Positions 59,501-64,000 of a DNA stretch of 64,000 nucleotides are shown here, piece by piece. Where the stretch lies: contig NW_019091584.1 of the NCBI RefSeq assembly GCF_001949145.1, forward strand, positions 342,174 through 406,173. The letters run 5' to 3'. The notes below the pieces were generated by a model that did not search any database, was not told where the DNA came from, and worked only from the letters and a program-made list of their open reading frames with translations. Position numbers and translations under genes: made by a program. Numbering within the stretch: position 1 is the first letter of the stretch; each line of letters opens with the position of its first letter. The DNA is from Acanthaster planci. Lineage: Eukaryota > Echinodermata > Asteroidea > Valvatida > Acanthasteridae.

Positions 59501-61672
59501 TCCCCATAACCTGGGGAAGGCCCACCAACAACCCCCCACACACCCACACACACAAATGGAAGGACAAGGCAGAAACAATACGCCCATTCCACCTTGTCGC
59601 AGGGCATAGAAAGGCGTCCTGAAACAGCGGCTGAATGCATCGCACTATCAAAATCAAGAGGTTTTGGTGACTTAATTCTCAATACTGGTTCCATCTTCCT
59701 GCTTGTGAATTTTACATTTTCAATCATTTTTAGCTGTTTCGGCATTCTTGCCGAAACAGCTGTGGTTTTCGTAATTTTTTTCCCACATTTTTCAGACTAT
59801 TTCTCCAGCCAATCGACTTTGGTACCATAATAAATCTGATCGACTTCAAACTTTGCACAATAATGAAACATGACATCATCAATTTTTCATTACTGATTTT
59901 TGAATACTTAATTTTTCCCCATAGACTTTGTACACAGATTAGGGGCACCATTTTCGTCACTTAGCAATCTTAGATCTTGATCAGTTACAATAAGGAACTA
60001 CTCTAAGGCTAAGAAGATACTAAAATAATGACGTCATGACAACGTCATCACATGATTTATTTTTGAATTTTGAATATTTAATTTATCTCCATAGGTATTG
60101 TACACATTATTCTACTACACAATATTATCGATCTTAATGAGAGTAGTCCTGATATTCGGCAGAAGATTACTATGAGAACGAAAGAGAAATCATATTTTTT
60201 TTGTCTTCGTTTGACTACAAATATACCTGAGTCCAAATATCAAATAATATTTCATAATTTTTTCCAATATAAATGCAAATCACGTAACATGACTTTAAAG
60301 CTGCAGTTTTTCTCCATAGGCTGGTGCAAATTTTTCTGAAGTTAAAGATTGGTGCATTCATACATCTGATTGACTTGTGTTGGGAGCACATGTAGTCCAT
60401 CAACCCATGGGGCTGTCAAAATAGAATTTGTCACGGTGACGTCATCAGGGGTCACGTTACACAAGATTAAAGTCTATAAAAGTATACACAAAACCTATTA
60501 ACCTAGTATACACACAACCTATTAATAGTTTGTGTATACTATTAAAGTATACACAAAACCTACAGAGAAAGACTTTGTTTTGTCACTTCGCACCTTTATC
60601 AATCTTATAAGTGGGGATCACTGTGAGAATTTCAGACAAATCAGAGGAAACTTTCCCTAACAAAAATGATAAAGCTGAAAAATGAAAAACTCCCTAACAG
60701 CTGTGAGTTTGTCCACAAATTTATCTTGTTTTGAGATTGTAATTCTTGAGTTTTAGTAGAGATTCAAAAAACTGTAAATTTCAGGGCCCATTTGTTTCAC
60801 TCAGATCTGGATCTCGATCAGTGATCCTAACGCTGGTTTGCACCATCCCTTGGGCGAGTTTTGGTATCCATAAATCAACGACAGATCACCGATCGTGATC
60901 CAGATGAAACAAACAAGGCCTCAATGTGTGTTATCAATGAATGCATGCAGTTGCAACTGGTCCATCTAACAATCAACACGATACCATGTGGCCATTTTTC
61001 ATTCACTAGTACTAACCATCAGTCTTAAATACTTCTTTTGGTCTGCACAGCCATAATTCTGGGCAGTTTTTTAAAACCTTTTTCTTCCTTGCATCACTGA
61101 GTAAGGAAGGCAAAACATGGTCAATGTTTGGAAAATGTTTGAGGTTCCTTTAGGTTAAAGTTTTGTTGATACACATTCTATTACAATGTGCAAGCTAAAC
61201 GGACAGTTTTTTGGGGGACCATCTCACAGCCAGGGGGATACTAAGACCTTGTGTGTCACACACCCAATCATTTTGAAACTTAGCATGCACGTAAAGACAC
61301 TAACAGCACAAATGTGAAAGTTCAATTCCACATGACATTGAGTTTTTACGTAATAGTACGTACATTTTTACTCATTCCTTCCAAAAACAAGTAACATGCC
61401 CCCAAATGTAGCATCAACCCCCCCCCCAAAATAAAATCAATCTAGAGCCACCCTTGGCTTGGGCCATGGCCAGAGATCTCTTCTTCCCAAACACGTAGGT
61501 TGAACTGATGGGCTGCGTGCTTTTCAACTTACAGATTTCGGAGACTGTTCACTACTTTGCTGTCTTTGGCGATGATGTCAATTAGAATGTGCTGGACACC
61601 CTTTTCCACTTCAGCAATTGTGCTCCTTCCTGAAATAGGCATGTAATCACTGGGATTCAAGTACCTCTGGAA
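44302..61672 (-). CDS. SRBD1: SRBD1, S1 RNA-binding domain protein (Tex homologue), C-terminal 646 residues
   Basis: Fourteen minus-strand exons join in phase: 61533-61672, 58496-58625, 57278-57486, 55744-55901, 54685-54775, 53338-53445, 51334-51425, 49591-49673, 48072-48178, 47367-47546, 46962-47129, 46040-46125, 45244-45342 and 44302-44591 (TAA). Together they encode 646 residues of a protein that is about 1,000 residues in vertebrates. The N-terminal exons lie beyond 64000. Order of domains: a helical core including [13 protein letters not shown]; a YqgF/RuvX-like domain with [13 protein letters not shown] (193-205) and, later, [11 protein letters not shown]; the stretch [20 protein letters not shown] and [15 protein letters not shown]; a helix-hairpin-helix unit (about 373-427); a basic linker (451-466); and a C-terminal S1 domain (about 569-643). 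Bacterial Tex binds RNA/ssDNA and contacts transcription machinery. The animal protein is nucleic-acid binding with poorly known function. Identity rests on long conserved blocks and is firm. Confidence 0.95.
46962..47129 (-). CDS. SRBD1: SRBD1 exon with basic linker (possible nuclear localisation signal)
   Basis: Between the HhH exon and the conserved HPES block this exon encodes an acidic/Thr-rich start and then two basic clusters, [16 protein letters not shown]. Their spacing suits a bipartite nuclear localisation signal. It ends [17 protein letters not shown], a conserved family landmark. The linker is absent from bacterial Tex. Confidence 0.85.
47367..47546 (-). CDS. SRBD1: SRBD1 exon encoding helix-hairpin-helix unit
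   Basis: Encodes [20 protein letters not shown], then [20 protein letters not shown], then CAGFVRV. The two hairpin helices with a GLGPK turn are the ComEA-like non-specific nucleic-acid binding unit of Tex proteins. Splice phases are 2 at both ends. Confidence 0.93.
49838..50150. repeat. 70-bp minisatellite interrupted by an assembly gap
   Basis: Units contain TTGACCACAGTTTGTTATGT, CAGTCCCAACAGCTAGGACA and GTTCCAACTATAGTACTATT. The clean period is 70 bp (50078-50147). The first unit is longer (83 bp) because of an internal duplication. The array lies in an SRBD1 intron. Confidence 0.9.
49947..50031. other. Assembly gap (85 N)
   Basis: An N run inside the 70-bp minisatellite, so the true copy number is unknown. 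Confidence 0.95.
53605..53806 (-). mobile_element. tRNA-derived SINE (second family), with tRNA-like head
   Basis: On the minus strand the head (from 53806) reads GAGTGGCCAAGTGATTAAGG, an A box like those of tRNA-Leu/Ser. It is followed by GGTTTGAATCC, a B box, then the body shared with 12895-13070 and 14235-14345. It lies in an SRBD1 intron. Confidence 0.8.
54348..54579. mobile_element. MITE with CAGTGTT ends and internal minisatellite
   Basis: A 232-bp element with ends CAGTGTTACAGTCGAGAC and GTCTTGACTACAACACTG, flanked by a perfect 6-bp direct repeat CACTTC (54342-54347 and 54580-54585). Inside, AAGACCAGCACAAGACC-type repeats on one side are mirrored by three tandem GTGCATGGTCTT units on the other. 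It is non-coding and lies in an SRBD1 intron. Confidence 0.83.
54925..55140 (+). mobile_element. tRNA-derived SINE (first family)
   Basis: The head starts GGGAAGTCAGGTTGGTACAG, with a B-box-like CTGGGTTAAAATC. The body resembles the 4105-4478 element. The plus orientation is antisense to SRBD1, in whose intron it lies. Confidence 0.7.
55744..55901 (-). CDS. SRBD1: SRBD1 exon encoding the YqgF-like core
   Basis: Encodes [19 protein letters not shown], then [20 protein letters not shown], then VAVTSS. The GIDPG strand is the hallmark of the RNase H-like YqgF/RuvX fold in Tex. The neighbouring exon 54685-54775 ([20 protein letters not shown]) continues the fold. Confidence 0.94.
57051..57190. 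repeat. Short foldback (TTTGTTTACATGTGC arms)
   Basis: AATAGACC, ACAACGT and TTTGTTTACATGTGC in the left arm pair with GCACATGTAAACAAAG, AACGTTGTG and GGTCTATT in the right arm. A small non-coding MITE-like hairpin in an SRBD1 intron. Confidence 0.65.
58170..58335. repeat. Dispersed repeat shared with 18955-19090
   Basis: Matches the 18955-19090 block in inverse orientation, with shared words GGCTCCTTTGG and GGTTCACAAATGACTAGGAA. It lies in an SRBD1 intron. Confidence 0.65.
59732..59761. repeat. Perfect short hairpin
   Basis: AGCTGTTTCGGCA and TGCCGAAACAGCT form a 13-bp perfect stem around a 4-nt TTCT loop. No protein or RNA gene is recognised around it. Confidence 0.75.
60480..60561. repeat. 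AGTATACACAAAACCT repeat cluster
   Basis: Three direct copies of AGTATACACAAAACCT-like units plus one inverted copy (AGTTTGTGTATACT) within 82 bp. A local low-copy repeat in an SRBD1 intron. Confidence 0.65.
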
Positions 61673-63534
61673 CTGAGCAGCATTCAAAGAAACAGCAATC
61701 TCCCCCCCCCGAATATCATTTTTCAAAATTTAAAACAATTCTTAATTCATTCCAAACTTAAATGAGATCTGTATGGATGTACATTTCAGGTTTCAATGCG
61801 CAACTACACAATTGTGTAATGCAGTGATGCAATATGACAGTAGCAGAAAATATTTCTGAAACACATTTCGCAACAGAGTTTTAACAAAACTTGCAAAATA
61901 CACATGTACATGTACAATGTTGGAACTTGAGATGAGCTTCATTGACGGCCTAAATGTACATACATGCATGCATACCGTACAGTTTCAATGCCATGTGAGT
62001 AATGTACATGTATATTGCAAGTATGTTGACCTACATTTGTTCTGGAACCTTCAGTTGGAGGGTAAGTGGGGCGCCACCACTTGGTGGTGGCTTGTACCAA
62101 GAGTTTACACTGCTGCATGGGTGAGCCCTAACAATCCATCAAATCAGGTACACAATTTCAATTTGTTTTCTGGTATTTATGTAATCTTAAAAATTGCTTA
62201 CTTGATTTAGTAAGGATGGTAATTTGGAATTTTTTAATCATGTAGAGGTTAATGATTGAAAGTCCTATAACCATTTGTTATTGTCTACACTTCAGATGTT
62301 TCTTTCAGTGTGTTAATTCGTGTTTAAAGAGTTTGAATATTCATCTGATGGTTGTCAGGGGCAACAACATGGCGGCTTTTGGAGGAATGCAGTAAGGATA
62401 TTGGACTGAATCACCTGCACATTGGCCTGCCTTTGTTCTAGAATCTTCAGTTGGTAGGAAAGTGGGACACAACTGTGTGACCGTGGCTTGTTCCCAAAAC
62501 TTTCCAACACTTTATAGTTTTGCCCTACAAATCTACCAACTCGGATACGCAACTTGTTTCGTGATATCAATGTAACCTCGAATATTGCTTGGTTGAATTA
62601 TTAAGCATTTGGAATTAGGACAAAAAGAATTAGAGGTGCCGCCATTTCCTAAAAATAAATAATTTCAAGAAAATGTGCCTTGATTTTGCAAACATGGCGT
62701 CTTTGTTTAGACAATGACGGATGGAGGTTGTGTCACATACTCTGGGTAACACAGCGTGTGGGTAACTCTTCTCTTGACATTTGCTCTTGGATGTATTATG
62801 ATGAATAAACATTTGGAAGCAATGTTAGCTTTAGTGCAGGTGCTGTAAAGGTGTTTTCCCACAACTTAACCTTTATTCTGGTGGAAACTTTACTGTGAGA
62901 TTGGCACCAGAATGATGCAGATTTTGAAGAGCACCCCCTTGCATTAGAGTATTTTGCTCTCATGTTGACTTGCCCGGTTTGGGTTAATGTAATGAACAAG
63001 AATTTGTGGAAAGAAATATTTGGTGAAATATTTCGACATTCAATTAGCATGAATTTCAATGGGAATTTCCTATGAGTTACTTTTAGCATAGTTTCCGTGA
63101 AAAGCTGCAATGAGTACCATGCACCTGTATCTGAGAAATTATGAAAGACTTTTCCCATATGCAACAAAGTGGACTGTTTGACCCATTTCTATGCAGGGTA
63201 ACTGTTTTAATGGAATCTTTGACGGATCAGACAAGTGGATAAGTTTGGTTTGCTCTCTCCGTTTGTAATGGAACTGGGGGACTATACTTTTGCCTGTTCA
63301 CATTTATTGAATATTTACTTCCCGAGTGTATTTTCTTTTCTTCTTACACGGTACATTGTGTTTCTGAAACTTTCCACTGTCGTGTGATTGTGCCCAACAA
63401 ATCCACCAACTCAGAACCAGTGAGATGCGAACATCAGAACAGCACAGAATTACACCATCTCCGGACTATCACTTCTTCATCCTTGTGACAGTCGCTGACC
63501 ATCACCCCATCGTTGCTCAAGCAGTTGACTACTT
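61673..63534. other. SRBD1 intron/upstream region with diverged direct repeats
   Basis: Two diverged direct copies (about 62037-62230 and 62435-62620) share TCTTCAGTTGG/TCTTCAGTTGGAG, a GTGGCTTGT block and an ATTGCTT..TTGA block. A partial third lies near 63350-63430. No further SRBD1 exon was recognised, so the N-terminal exons are taken to lie beyond the window. Confidence 0.5.
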
Positions 63535-64000
63535 GCTGCCGGGGACAGTTATCAATGTTGATGAAGCTAGTCCGGAATAATTATCATTTCTTTCTGTTTT
63601 CAAAATTCTTTAAAAATTCCTATTTTCATTTACTGGACACTTCCAAACATGTGAAGGACTGTCTGGTGTCCACTCTAGCCTGACAGACAAAATCTACTGA
63701 CGCGTGAGTATTTCAGCCGGGCCTGCAGCCTTGTAAAAAGAGCCCAGATTGTGTGGTGCTATATAAGTTTCTTTTGTTCACCAACCTGGCTCAGTGCGCT
63801 GCTGACCTCTTTTCAATAGGGGCCAGATTAGCATGCACCAGTGCTGTGTGGCTCATCGCTTCAGTGGCGCTTTTGTCCCCGATGGTAATCCACTCACTCT
63901 AAATGCCTCCCGGTAGATCTGAGAGAAACACATAACCCCACACTCTTTGCCCAGAGATTAAAAACCCACCTTTATGTCCTAGCTTTTCCTTCTTGAGACT
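63535..64000. mobile_element. TTAA-family element (24823 family), cut by window edge
   Basis: Begins TTGACTACTTGCTGCCGGGG, a slightly degraded version of the 24823 left end, in the same orientation. The interior follows the 24823-25420 element closely (GCCTGCAGCCTTGTAAAAAG, GGGGCCAGATTAGCATGCA). The right end lies outside the window or is replaced. Confidence 0.75.

Noticed and set aside
1-64000. CRISPR arrays, bacterial defence islands, operons, phage genes
   Set aside because: The window is spliced animal DNA. The spaced repeats present are minisatellites and foldback elements, not spacer-repeat arrays.

Overview
This window is animal nuclear DNA from a draft assembly. It has spliced genes with GT-AG introns, AATAAA poly(A) signals, tRNA-derived SINEs, many small foldback DNA transposons and two runs of N (12364-12857 and 49947-50031). 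The gene set and the abundance of ACATGTACATGT palindromes suggest a marine invertebrate deuterostome such as an echinoderm or a cephalochordate. The species assignment is inference. There are no prokaryotic operons, CRISPR arrays or intact viral genes. All exons below were joined by hand from matching splice sites and reading phases.

Plus strand, left part: the first 5.7 kb is repeat-dominated (a foldback at 1-447, large tandem duplications at 1008-3118, a tRNA-derived SINE at 4105-4478). The last exon of a C2H2 zinc-finger gene follows (5726-7266), then three exons of a gene with a CARF/ALS2CR8-type domain (10560-13369). A nine-exon gene for a PLP-dependent serine racemase / threonine dehydratase family enzyme (16613-24048, about 325 residues) comes next.

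Minus strand, right part: a complete seven-exon gene for an organic solute transporter alpha (SLC51A/OST-alpha) family membrane protein occupies 28267-38601 (337 residues). The last fourteen exons of SRBD1, the animal homologue of the bacterial RNA-binding protein Tex, occupy 44302-61672 (646 residues). Its 5' end lies beyond the window. The PLP-enzyme gene and the transporter gene converge on the repeat-rich interval 24.1-28.2 kb. The genes show no obvious shared pathway, and the order looks like ordinary animal gene neighbourhood.

I found no convincing new system. The items most worth a second look are: (1) a PLP enzyme whose cofactor- and metal-site residues look more like a dehydratase than a mammalian serine racemase; (2) a MITE that ends about 10 nt before one of that gene's exons and so contributes its 3' splice-site region; (3) a nested pair of foldback elements in which the inner one has a perfect 9-bp target duplication; (4) several TTAA-flanked non-autonomous elements; (5) two direct copies of an AT-rich element that bracket the first exon of the transporter gene.
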